Part shown: positions 1 through 10,456 of the stretch, in pieces
Layout: each line of letters starts with the position of its first letter
How positions within the stretch are numbered: position 1 is the first letter of the stretch
DNA from: Acanthochromis polyacanthus
Lineage: Eukaryota > Chordata > Actinopteri > Pomacentridae
Length of the DNA stretch: 64,000 nt
Direction: 5' to 3'
Assembly: GCF_021347895.1 (NCBI RefSeq)
Contig: NC_067128.1
Location: forward strand, 1,229,010-1,293,009
Notes under the pieces: generated by a model
What the model saw: only the letters and a program-made list of their open reading frames with translations
The model's database searches: none
What the model was told of the DNA's origin: nothing
Translations under genes and position numbers: made by a program

Positions 1-173
1 GATAATTTAGCAGAATGTACGCTGTATCTGCTCTTCGTTGTCATTGCAGGGCTTAAATTCTTGAACTCTTTTTTATTACTTTCTTTCTGTGCTGCACTGT
101 TTATTTTCTTCATACGTCACTGAAACAGAAAAGCTCGGTAAAGACGCCTCTGGCTCCGTTTGTGATCTTTCAG

Positions 174-297
174 AGGGTGATGAGCTCGTCGTCCCGGAGA
201 CGTCAGACAACAGCAGGAAGCAGATGGTTCGCAGCATGAACAACAAGAGACGCTTCTCCTTCAGGGTGCCAGAAGAAGAGCGACTCCAGCAGAGGAG
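174..297 (+). CDS. cdc42bpa: cdc42bpa exon: end of citron-homology region
   Basis: The acceptor is tttcag before 174 and the donor is gtagac at 298. The exon enters with one base carried over (Glu codon) and leaves with two bases of an Arg codon. It encodes [18 protein letters not shown] and then a basic stretch [17 protein letters not shown], which is highly typical of MRCK proteins. A second AG two bases downstream (at 174-175) would break the phase. Confidence 0.88.
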
Positions 298-3200
298 GTA
301 GACGAGCCGAGATCACAGAACTGTAACTGAACAGAACTTTACTGTCACCAGGAGCCTTTTCTGGGTCACCAGTTTTTAGCTTTCGCTGCGTTCACCTGAA
401 GTTTTCCAGACATTTTGCTCTGTTGTGGAAAATTGATCAAGTTTAGTCCTAATTTCTAACGTTTCCGGTGACTGTGTCGTGTTCCTGTATTAACGTGGAG
501 CATGGTGGTGAAGAGGAGCTGACCTGACAGCAAAGCTCTACATTTATCTGTGTTTCAGCCAAGAGCGTGGACTGGACAGCGCACGTCCGAAATTCTTACC
601 TCTATGACAACGGCTTAATACCGCCGTTGGCCAAAACCATTGCCAAGAGGACGTTGAAATTCGCTGGCCACGCATTCCGCGCAAAAGAACAGCTAATCTC
701 AGATCTTCTACTATTTGAACCTAGGCCAACATTAAAAAAGCTCTCCGATCTCAAAACTCTTTGTTTGCACACCGGCGCGATAAAGGAGGAGCTTGCTGGC
801 CTCATGTTGGACCGGGATGGCTGGAGGACATTGGTGGCGCGTTTGACTCATAAGTCGGCACGATAATATAATATATGAGCAGTGTCTGACAGATACGATT
901 TAAGTTTAAGGGCAGAATGAGGTCTGGAAGGACCTGTTTAGTCTTCTAAAACCACGACCCGATTCTGGATAAACAGAAGAGAATGGATGGATGTATTTAC
1001 CCTGTACTGGTTAATAACAGCTTTAAAATCACTGCTTTTAGTTTGAGGGAGAAAGTCTGTCATCATACACAGAGTGGAGGAAAAACTGTGACAGGAGATA
1101 GACCCAAAAAAAAACATTTCCACTTCTACGTTTTCATTTAGGAGCACGTAGAGGAATCGAAACAATATTACAGACACTTTATAGTAGTCAAAATAATCTA
1201 ATACTTAGATAATAATCTAATCTAAGTTTTCATCCTTCAGAGAGCTGGACTCTCTTAGTTTACTCCATCTGTTCCTCCTGTGTTTGTGTTTTTTAGAGAG
1301 ATGCTGCGAGATCCAGAGATGAGGAACAAGCTCATCTCTAATCCCACCAACTTCAACCACGTGGCCCACATGGGACCAGGAGACGGGATCCAGATCCTGA
1401 AGGACCTGCCCATGGTACGCCTGTGAACACGCCTGTGAACACGCCTGTGAACACGCAGCTTCGTCTCACACATGATGCTAACTTTGTGTTTTGATGTGTT
1501 CCAAGGAAAAATGCTGTCTGAGATGTGTGTGTTTCTGCATCCTCCCTTCCTTTAGCCACACAGCACGCTAACACTGACATCTGAGCAGAGGAAGGTGTTT
1601 ACAGTAATATAATAAGAATAGCTTTATTTATAGCAGCCTTAGGAGCAGCATCACAAAGAGCTTTACAGTTAAAACATGAAACAATCAGACAAGATAAAGG
1701 AGAGCCGTCAGTTAAAATAAATAGTAAAAATGACAGTAAATTAAATGAATAATTAGCTAGATTAGCACTGATAACAACAAAGGAACAAGGTACTTTTTAA
1801 ACTGAAGAACAAGAATGAGGGTTAGAAGTTAGAAATTAAAAAAAAAACAATTAGAGACACGACATCACAGCAAAGAAGCAGGCAGCTAAAAGTCAAATAA
1901 AACCAGAATAAACAGGACAGAATACCGAATAAAACATTAAAACTAAACAAAGCTAAAAGTGAAGTGATTAAGAAGTGATTTAACAGAAGATAGAGACTCT
2001 GCAGGAGGTTCCAAAGTGGAGCTCCTGATGGAGAACGTTTGTTCTCCTTCACATTTAAACCTCGTAAACCGCATAGTATTAAATACAAAACAAAATCAAA
2101 ATAGTGAACATGGCATGTTTCAATTTTATTTTCCCAACATCAGCAACACAGAAAAACACATTACAGCATTAAAGGTCCTCCAGAATCACGCATAATCATG
2201 TCTTTATCCATGTGCAGTAGTGGGTAAACCTCACATTTAAACCTCTGAATGTTTTTAAGTCTCCTGTTTTTAAACTAACCTGGAACGTTCCGTCACATGT
2301 TGGAACTGTTCGTCCTCACATCACTCTGTCCACTAAAACGTTCTGATGTCGCTTCACCTGAGCCGTTTCCTGTTTGTTCCGTCTCTTACACTCAGATCAC
2401 GCGTGGATCATGTGTGTGTTTAGCATGTAGTGTTTGTATCTGTGCACCGTCCTCACTCCTCTCCCTGCACTGCACTCTGTGTTCTCTGTGTTTGTTTGCT
2501 TTCTGGGTGCTTAAACCAGAACGTCCGTGTTCAGGAGAGCCGTGCAGGATTCAGCGGTTCCGTCAGCATCCCCTCCATCACCAAGAACCGGGCCGAGCCG
2601 GGCCGATCCATGAGCGCCAGCAGCGGACTGGGCATCCGTAAGTAAAAAACACTCAAATTAAAGACCCATCATTAGAAAAATAAAACGCAAACAAACAGAT
2701 TCAGAGTTCTGTGGGTTCAAAGCTGAATCACATCAGCTGGCAAGTTGGGGCTTCCTGCATCAGTATTCTTCTTCAGAATTAGTTTCTGGTTCAGCAGTTA
2801 TAGCTGAGTTACTCCAACATCACAGCGTTAAACACTATTTTAGTTGTAGTCTTTGAGCATCGATAGGTGAGCTGCTAGAGAGGCAGAGAATCCATACATG
2901 AGTCACATCTGAATCATTCTGAAGCATAAAAGGATCTTTTTAATGAAAACAACCCATAATAATAATAATATGTTTGATTTGTAAGCGCCTTTCTCGACAT
3001 CCAAAGTTTCTTTACAAGAGAAACAAATAAAACAGAGCAGATAAAAACCACACATGAAGAAATCTGCAGTTTCTACAGAGAATAAATAGAACAGGTGAGT
3101 TTGGAGTCTGGATTTGAAGAGAGGCAGAGAGTCGATGTTCAGAGATCTGGTGGGACAGAGTTTGGTGCTGAAAACCAAAACAACAAGAACTTTAAAAAAA

Positions 3201-6200
3201 TGAAGCTGCCTTTCTGTGTTTTTGTGCATAAAAAGTTAATCCACAGGCTTTAAATAGGTTTAGAACAAAGGTTAGGTTCTCTGTCTGGTCCACATCTGGA
3301 ATGAAGACGGGTTCTAAGGATCCGACTAATTCCTGGGTGGGTTCTCTGTGGGACACATGAGGAAGAATCAATGTGAGGGATAACCTCATTTTTGACAGTT
3401 TGGTTGAAATTTGTGCAAAACTTCTGCCACTAAAAAAGAAAATGCTCTTTTAAGATGCATTTCACATAGAATTAACTTTGTACTGTTGAATTCAATCTTT
3501 TTAATTTGTCATAATCTGTCTTTTTCTGTGGCTAAATCAGACTGTAATCAGATGATGTTGGGTTCCTCTCCTTCAGGCTCGTCCTCCCAGAACGGCAGCG
3601 CTCTACGCAGGGAGCTGTCAGGAGGAAGCTACGGCTCCAAACGTCAGACCATGACGTCTCCGTCTGAGAGCTCCCTGTCCTCTGGAGGAGGGATGGACTG
3701 TGGAGACGCTCCGCTCTCACAGTTCGACAGAGAGGTCAGTGACGTCCTAACTGAACATACAGCTCCATGTGCGGTTGACTCTAAACACCAGGAGGATTTT
3801 ATTCCAAATCTTTTAGAGGCGACTGACAGCTTTGGAGCGGTTGGCCTGAACTAATCCTCTCTGAATGCCATACCTGTTACTAACTGATCAGTTTAAAGAT
3901 CTGAACAGAGTTACTGTCAACCCAGCATCAGCTTCGTATGAACAAGTGCAGATCATGACTGTAGAAGTAGACATGAAATGACCAAATATCTGAAAGTAGA
4001 TCCACTGTTTCCCTTTGAAAAGACGTCCTTCTTCCCATCAGCCACAAACATCCCAACATCTGCGTGCAGATTCCATCCCACTGCTGTAGAGTCCCAGTTA
4101 AAGCTTCCCATGATGCCTGCTGGAGGTTTAGTTCCCTCAGAAGTCCCTGTAACAGTTTGTCTAACATTTCCTTAAATATAGCACAGTTTAAAACAGCTAG
4201 GGCTGACCAAAGTGCTGCACACGTTCAAAGACAGGTAAATAATACAAAGAAAAACAGAATGAAACTGGTGGAATCAATAAATATAAAAACTAAAGGTCAA
4301 CAGGACAGCAGCTTCTAAAATCAGTTAGTACAGTAAGCCACTGAAAACATCATGAATAATCTCATCTAATCTAGATTATCTTGAAAAATGGAAATGGAGC
4401 ATCACTGTCTGCAAACTTTGAAGCTGCTGCTGCAGTTATAGAACGGCTAATGTTAGTTTTCTGAGGATCCGAGAGGCTGAAGGTACGTGTCCACTAGATC
4501 CATCGAAACGCTTTCTGTACTGGTCCGGTTTGTTTCCAGCTGCGATCCGCTGCGTCTCCTGCAGCTCGTTTGCATAAAGTAGACTCAACTTCTACTTTAT
4601 GCAAATTAGTGGGGCGTGTGGTGGTCTGACGCTGCACAAAAACTTTGGTCAAACGTCTAAACTAGCCGTTGGTGAACTAAAACCAGGACAGATTATTTCT
4701 CACCTCAATTGCTTTCAGAAATACTTTTCTCTGAACTGTTTTTGTAATAAAAGAGAGAAGTTTGTGACCGAGTCGAGCAGACGGCTCCCAAGTCGATGCG
4801 TTTGTCCAATCAGGGACAGAATTCAGATTCAGAAAACTTTATTTGTCCACGGTGGGCAATTAAAAAGGGCACGTAGAGCAGGCAGGGCAACAATGATGTA
4901 AAAAACAAGAAATTAGAAAGAAGTAGCAAAATTAAACACAGGGATAAATATATGTATATACAAATGTAGAATAAGTAATGTAAGAACAAAAATAAAAGGA
5001 AAAAAACAGAAGTTGGTAACATACTCGTGCAAACTAGTGGATAGTTGTAGAAGAAGGAAGCAGGAGCTGAACACGGCTGCTGGCCTCAAAAACACGTCTA
5101 GTGGACACGTAGCATCAGACGTAGAAGATTCCTGAAATATTCTCAGATATCGACCAATGCTTGGTTCTTAGGACGTAAAATCTACCTAAACGCAGTCACA
5201 AGTGATTGTATTCCAGCAGCATCAGGCTGTAAATAGAATCAGTCAGTAGCTACAGCAGCCTGTCCACTTACCCCCATCCTCCTCCATCCTCTCCGTGGCC
5301 CCCCATCCCCATGGCCAAAAGCGTGGACGCTGTCAACCCCATCTTGCCCCCATCTTGCCCCCATTTGTCGCCTCCCTCCACCCTACCTACCCCGGCTTGC
5401 CCCCTCCCCACCCGGCATGCTGTCTGTGGGCCGGGCGCTGAGTCTGAACTCTCCTCTGCAGTGGCAGGCAGTCTCACCGTCGGAGAAGACCCCTGATCTG
5501 AAAAGGGCTTTAAGGACCCTGCTTAGTAAGATGAAGGTAATGTCACTGAGTCACTGAAACGCACCCACACGCAGAACACAGTGTGTCCGTCCCGTGTTTA
5601 CCAGCAGACACGTTAAAAACACGCACTCAGGTTGTCTCTGCAGCTCTGCCCTCGCTGCACCATTTCAGCCCCGCCACCTCCAGAGGTTCAGCGGTTCGTT
5701 GCATCAGCTGCACCATCAGTCCGTCTGTCATCCGGCCTCCATCCTGCTGGTGAAACGGTGCAACGCTGCTTCCTGTCGCTGCTGCTGATCACTGAGCATG
5801 TGTGCTTCCATTACTGCACCCTGATGTTTCTAACCAGGATCAGTTCAGAGCACAGCCGGACCAGAGCAGAACGAGAAGGGATGTCCCGATCAAAACCAGC
5901 ATGATCCAGAGCAGAGAGGCTAAATGATTACCAGAAACAACAACCAGCTCTGAGCAGTGTTCTGCTACGCTAATGTTGCAAGTTCTACCAAGGATTTGTG
6001 CAAAGATTATTCATTTTAGTCCCAGTGCTCATCTCCCTGCGTATAAAAATAAAAAGTTAGCATCCTTCACTTAGCTGAGAGCGACACAACTGTTATTAAA
6101 GAAGCCAGAGTTTTATTTCCATGAACGGTGCAACTAGACCGGTTTATATTCCAGAGTGGGATCACAGAGTAGCAAAAAAACTACATCCAATCCTTTGTTT

Positions 6201-9200
6201 ACATCCACTCTCGCGCAGGTGTCGCAACTTTTGATAATTTTCTTAATAAGTGCGGCACTAACAATCAACAATAACACAATTTAAACACAATACAGGGATC
6301 CTTGTTGAGTTCTGTTCCTACGTGTGACGGAAGTTTGATTTTCACCGTAAGTCAGAACTCCAATGAAAATGTAAACAATGCCGTTACGAGCATAAAGATC
6401 TCCATCAGTTTACATATTTTTAGAAGGAAAAGTCATTAGCTCACACTGAAACACAACTCGGTAGGAAAGTACCAACGGAAATGTAATCAAAGCAGTCTTA
6501 TAGCGCTGCGAGACTACGTATTTATTCATCCGCTCCGCTCACCAACTAGTTTCACTGAACCAGTTCCAATGTAATGACAAAATGCGTTACGTTAAACCGA
6601 GGACCGGCCCGTAATCAGTTCCGATGTAACAGCATAACAATGTAAGTCGCTAACCGAGAACCTCTTGTACTCATATATGTAGGATTCTGGTTGCCGTTGC
6701 CTCGTTTATACAGGGCTAGCTGACTGATCGGAGCAGACAGTCTGTCTCACAGTGGTCTAAACCAGCTCATGGTTCTTTTTAGTCCAGTCTGTAAGTCTGA
6801 CTTATGCTGGGAGCCAGAATGAAGTTAGCAAAAGTAGCATAATCCAATGTGGTGGCAAATGCAAACAAAGCCGTCTGATAGCGCAAGTGACGACGTATTC
6901 TAGTTCCACGTAACAAGTTCCGACGTAATGATGCAATGACGCAAGTCGAGGACGTCGTAAACCTGTGTTGATATTGCTGTTTTAGTCAGTATTTAGTCAG
7001 CTGCAAATTGAATCTACGCTGTCTTAGTCAGTCTCGGGTTATCTTAAACAAAGAAGCACTAGCTGGAGGTCATTAAGTTTCACAGAAGTCTTTGACATGG
7101 TGCCCCTTTACTTGATAAACCCCACGATGCTCTCGGTTTTCTTGAACTGCCCATAGTCCCCTTGACGTTTCCTTTTGGTCGCTGCAGTGAAAAACCGCAC
7201 CACTGTGAGTCCACATGGGGACAGATTTAGACGCTTCATGATGCTGAATGCTTTGACCGTAGCAACAAGTTTTACCAAAACGGTCCAACAGAATGTGTTC
7301 TCACCAACATACGATAAGTGAAAAAAGCCGTGCAGCTGCTGAATCTGTCCTTGTTTTAGAGTAACAACAGTCGGTTTAGAAGTTTTCAGGAAGTTTCCAG
7401 ACGTAGCTGGACAACCTGACTTGCATAAAGTAGCCAAGATCTTTACTTCCTGTAAATACAGAGCAGCAGTACAACATCCTCTAGAAAGGTGTTGTGAGCA
7501 TCTGTGTCCATAGACGACATTTAGAAAGCATTAAAATGACCAAATCCAGTGAACACGCACCATAAAAAGGCAAAATACTACAGATAATCTACATGATACA
7601 AAGTGTGTGTGATCCAGGAAAATAGAATTGGATCTTAATCGTGACATCCCTTCTGCTAGTCTGTTCTCAGGGTTCCACTTCCTGTAGAAAACTGTTCAAA
7701 CCAGTCTGGAAGGACTGAAAATACGTCAGACTGGTTGGAAACGAGCACAAAGTCTGCATGAAACCTGAAACACTTTATTGTCTCTGATGACTGATTAAAA
7801 TGAGCTTTTAACGTCACATTGAACAGATTTATCTTCATTGTAGCTGGGCAGCGCTTCTCTTCATACGTCTACGGGACTTTTTTAGAGTTTTAAAGAACTA
7901 AAAAACCAGCTGCCCATCTACACTGACCTGTGAGGCACCACAGTGTGTTGATGTCGCCCAAAAATGACGCTCATGTACGACTAAACTGCATTCTCATTTG
8001 TGTTTTGGGGGGAAAACCAAGCTAGCAACGGTATAGCATAGGAAACCTCTCCACTTTTACAGGAGGAGGATTTATTCACCAAGAACTGCTCAGCTGAGTT
8101 TAGGGATTCAGTGTTCCAAAGAAAACGCTGAAAGTAGGTCAATGGGCAGAAAGTACTTGATTTATCAAGCCAGCTATTTTAAATATACATAGTTTATGAT
8201 ATAAAAAGCTTCAAGCCGGTGGAATGAACCCATTTGTGGTTGAAAATGTTTCCCCTCACAGCCTAACTGAGAACAGTTTAGTTGTATTTGAAGGTAATCT
8301 TTGGAGACGGGTTTGTGATGTTCTTGTTTTTCTCAGCAGATCCTGAAGATATGGAGTTTAATGGTGTTTCTAGCTTCACTCTGATTTCCTGTAGTTGATA
8401 GAAGCAGTGAAGTGAATGTTGCTCTGTGGTGTTTGAAAGTTTAGATGTGATCCAAATAGAAACAATTATCACATTGATGTGGAAAAACTGGACATTATAC
8501 AACATATGAGACAATTATGAACCTCAAACCTGAACTGGAAGGAAAATCTACATGTTCACCCCATAAACAGCTGGATGACGTGTTTGTTTTTCTATAAGAG
8601 TAATAAACGTCATCCTGTCTGTGTCTGAGCCACATCATCATCCCTCCTCATCTGCCTGCATGTTTGTTTCCTCTCAGCTGATCATTTCTGGTCAATCATG
8701 TGCTGCTGATGTGGTGGAAGAAACGCCAACAGTCCTCCATCCCATAGACAGTATTATTGAAGAACAGATCACCTGTAGCGGCATCGACAGCTGTTAAAGT
8801 TCTGGTTTATTTCATATTAATGAGGCTCCATGTGTTGGCTACCTCTGCACTCCTTTCTTTTGTGGCTGAGATTCAAGGAAACAGTTTAGTTTGGGACCAT
8901 TAGCACGAACTCCCTGCAGCTTTCCAAAGAAAACACATTTTTACCTGAATCTGACTGAAAATAAACAGATCAGCTGACTGGAGCAGACATGTTTCTAAAT
9001 GCATTAGCTTTTACTGACCGGAGAACGTGTCCTGTGGTTATTAGATGGTGGAAATTGTCCAAGTCTGCCGTGGAGATAGAACTCAGTCAGAATTAGTATT
9101 TATTCAGGTCGTCTTCATGTCTTTTTGCCTCCATCTCATCAGTAAAAGTCAACCTCACATGTGAATAAAAAGGATAATATTAGATAATGTTCAGTCAGCC

Positions 9201-10146
9201 AGTAAGGGTTCAGTCCAGCTTTCAAAAGGTCACCTCTACACGGTGAAGTTCTGCTTATCTTCAGTTCGTAGACTGGAAAGATGACCGACTGAGACGCCAT
9301 CCAGTAGTTCTTGGCCATAAATTTGGAATTTGTCCGTCACCACCTTCTTTTGAAACCAGATCTAACAGTTAATGTTGGGTTTGACTGAGAATTCAATACT
9401 TTGCCGTGGAAACTGTAGCAGCCTGTCATTAGTCCTAAAACATGGTCTGCTTTATCGTGTATTTTCCTCTAAATTGGGCCATAATTTACAAAATAAATTT
9501 CACATCTAATCCAAAAAGTCTTCAGACTAGCAAGTAGGACCATAAAGTCAGTAGGAAAATGTGTACTGTTATAAATCAAGTGAGAAGTCGGGTCTCTGAA
9601 TCAATCTTTATTTTTTATAATCAGAAGAGTCGCCCTCTGCTGGTCATCAGAAAGAACGCAGGTTTAAAGGACTTTACTGACAGTTTGTCTTAAAACATTT
9701 AAAATGATTGACTTAAAACTTCTCTTTCTTCATGCTTTGTAACTTCCAGCTAAACACGTGTGTTCTGTGCAACATTTTCCAGAATCTCTGCAACAGAGGT
9801 GAAGTTAGCGTGATATTTAGAGCCACATTAATAGGAAGTAAACCAGAACATCACATATTTTATTAGTTACAGTCTACAGACAGAGAAAGTTTTATGATTC
9901 TGAATCAGGTTTATCTTATAGAAGGAAGCATCGTCTAATTTAGTTTTTTTTTTTTTCCTTTCCCGCTTTCTTCACCTCCACCTCCCTCTCTCTTCGTTTT
10001 TCTCCCCCCTCCAGGACTCAGACTCCCCCCGTCACTCCACGGCCTCCAACAGCTCCACCTTCAGCAGCCCTCCCAGTCCGGCCTCCCCTCACAAGACCAA
10101 GTCCCTGTCCCTGGAGAGCACAGACCGGATGGGCTGGGACACATGA
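174..10146 (+). CDS. cdc42bpa: cdc42bpa (MRCK-alpha kinase), 3' part only, five certain exons
   Basis: The gene encodes the C-terminus of myotonic dystrophy kinase-related CDC42-binding kinase alpha, a cytoplasmic Ser/Thr kinase that acts downstream of Cdc42 on myosin light chain and actin. Only the tail is here; the kinase, coiled-coil, C1, PH and most of the CNH domain lie left of the window. Exons 174-297, 1297-1414, 2520-2637, 3577-3734 and 10015-10146 join in frame. They give the end of the citron-homology region ([12 protein letters not shown]), the CRIB motif ([14 protein letters not shown]), then a Ser-rich tail ending [14 protein letters not shown] and TGA. The alpha paralogue is chosen because the [13 protein letters not shown] and LSLESTDR stretches match my memory of MRCK-alpha, whereas MRCK-beta ends differently. 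The kinase and coiled-coil parts cannot be judged from this window. Confidence 0.93.
298..1296. other. cdc42bpa intron with LINE remnant
   Basis: The intron runs between the first two exons in the window. It holds the non-LTR retrotransposon remnant at 541-992 and nothing else I recognise. Confidence 0.85.
555..866 (+). pseudogene. C-terminal fragment of a non-LTR retrotransposon ORF
   Basis: The frame reads [35 protein letters not shown] and [14 protein letters not shown], then stops with TAA. The pattern DW-x-x-HVRN, (L/F)AGH-x-x-R and DRD-x-W is the usual end of reverse-transcriptase ORFs in LINE elements. The 3' tail ends near 992 with aatggatggatg, also typical. It is a 5'-truncated insertion with an intact end frame, so perhaps fairly young. 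Confidence 0.75.
1297..1414 (+). CDS. cdc42bpa: cdc42bpa exon: CRIB (Cdc42/Rac-binding) motif
   Basis: The exon is 118 nt with acceptor ttttag and donor gtacgc. It encodes [12 protein letters not shown] followed by [18 protein letters not shown], which fits the CRIB consensus I-S-x-P-x-x-F-x-H-x-x-H-x-G at every fixed position. It finishes in phase 0 at the Met of DLPM. Directly behind the donor, a 12-bp unit (CCTGTGAACACG) is repeated three times in the intron. Confidence 0.95.
1415..2519. other. cdc42bpa intron with dispersed repeat
   Basis: It starts with three copies of a 12-bp unit (1417-1456) and contains the repeat at 1605-1870. The rest is AT-rich unique-looking sequence. Confidence 0.8.
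1605..1870. repeat. dispersed repeat family A, copy 1
   Basis: It shares with 47323-47555 the blocks ctttatttatagcagcctta, cagttaaaacatg, acaatcagacaag and gacagtaaattaaa-like sequence in the same order. It resembles the many teleost repeats that begin with a CTTTATTTATAGCA motif. No coding capacity. Confidence 0.7.
2520..2637 (+). CDS. cdc42bpa: cdc42bpa exon: post-CRIB tail
   Basis: The exon is 118 nt with acceptor aaaccag and a consensus donor gtaagt at 2638. It encodes [19 protein letters not shown] and then [19 protein letters not shown], and ends with the first base of an Arg codon. The Ser/Arg-rich sequence is probably disordered and open to phosphorylation (inference). Confidence 0.92.
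2945..3180. repeat. AAT-run-led dispersed repeat
   Basis: It begins with an (ATA) run, followed by tgtaagcgcctttctcgaca and a tail with agagaggcagagagtcgatg and ttcagagatctggtggga. I recognise this layout as a common non-autonomous teleost repeat; the family name is uncertain. Confidence 0.6.
3371..3473 (+). repeat. dispersed repeat family B, forward copy
   Basis: It shares atgtgagggataacctc, gacagtttggt and tgctcttttaagatgcatt with the reverse complement of 17978-18087. Confidence 0.7.
3577..3734 (+). CDS. cdc42bpa: cdc42bpa exon: Ser-rich tail
   Basis: The exon is 158 nt with acceptor ctccttcag and donor gtcagt. It encodes [38 protein letters not shown], then [14 protein letters not shown], and ends in phase 0. 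It aligns with the tail of MRCK-alpha between the SASSGL block and the DSDSPRHS block. Confidence 0.92.
3735..5461. other. cdc42bpa intron with inverted-repeat transposon
   Basis: It holds the terminal-inverted-repeat element at 4484-5111. A C-rich tract (5270-5460) lies just before the candidate cassette exon, with a 13-bp tandem-like block (cttgcccccat) at 5343-5365. Confidence 0.8.
4484..5111. mobile_element. non-autonomous DNA transposon with 15-bp terminal inverted repeats
   Basis: The ends TACGTGTCCACTAGA (4484-4498) and TCTAGTGGACACGTA (5097-5111) are perfect inverted copies. No transposase frame lies inside. A second repeat with ttcagaaaactttatttgtc (about 4816-5035) appears to be nested in it. 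No clear target-site duplication was found, so the superfamily (hAT-like?) is open. Confidence 0.7.
5462..5536 (+). CDS. cdc42bpa: candidate 75-bp cassette exon of cdc42bpa
   Basis: The stretch is open in the frame fixed by its neighbours. It has a good acceptor (actctcctctgcag) and a donor gtaatg at 5537. It is 75 nt long, entering and leaving in phase 0, exactly as required between the exon ending at 3734 and the exon starting at 10015. It would add 25 residues, WQAVSPSEK followed by the basic helix [17 protein letters not shown] do not recall this insert from the human protein. A C-rich tract of about 190 bp lies just upstream. It could still be a chance open stretch. Confidence 0.5.
5537..10014. 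other. last cdc42bpa intron, mostly unique
   Basis: This is 4.5 kb of AT-rich sequence. 6200-6960 looks like old mobile-element sequence (many CGTAA/TTACG-type words) but I could not delimit it. The weak minus-strand frame at 7108-7437 is not recognisable. One good CTCF-like motif lies at 9629-9645. A long T/C tract precedes the last exon. Confidence 0.6.
9629..9645 (-). promoter_or_regulatory. CTCF-like motif
   Basis: The minus strand reads GACCAGCAGAGGGCGAC, which fits the CTCF core CCASYAGRKGGC at every position. Motif only; no occupancy is implied. Confidence 0.4.
10015..10146 (+). CDS. cdc42bpa: cdc42bpa last coding exon
   Basis: The acceptor is ccctccag after a long pyrimidine tract. 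The exon's 132 nt encode [29 protein letters not shown], then [14 protein letters not shown] and TGA at 10144-10146. The Ser-Pro-rich end is characteristic of MRCK-alpha; the final residues WDT replace the WDP I remember from mammals. Confidence 0.94.
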   Translation, partial: DSDSPRHSTASNSSTFSSPPSPASPHKTKSLSLESTDRMGWDT

Positions 10147-10406
10147 GCCGCTGTTAGCCGCTAGTAGCTAGCTGCTAGCCGCTAGCCCACCTGTAACCCC
10201 ACTGACCGACTGACCGACCGACCGACAGCACAGGACTCCACCTCCTCCACCGCAGCCTCACACGTCCTCCTGAACATCACCCCTCACCGCCCAGAGAACT
10301 GCACCTCCTCACCAACATCTGCCCCTCCTTACTGCCCCGCTTTGTCTCAGCGTTCTTCCACGACGGGGCAGAAAGAGTCTCTCTGAGGGGAGAAGCTATC
10401 ATTAAT

Positions 10407-10408
<2 letters not shown>

Positions 10409-10452
<44 letters not shown>
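10409..10452. repeat. (TG)22 microsatellite in cdc42bpa 3' UTR
   Basis: This is an uninterrupted TG dinucleotide run of 44 bp. In the transcript it would be a UG repeat. Confidence 0.97.

Positions 10453-10456
<4 letters not shown>

Larger units (their letters stand above)
2638..3576. other. cdc42bpa intron with two repeats
   Basis: It contains the AAT-run-led repeat at 2945-3180 and the dispersed repeat at 3371-3473. Nothing else was recognised. Confidence 0.8.

Noticed and set aside
7108..7437. 109-codon minus-strand frame in the last cdc42bpa intron
   Set aside because: No domain recognised and no supporting splice sites. It may be old mobile-element sequence, but I cannot assign a family.
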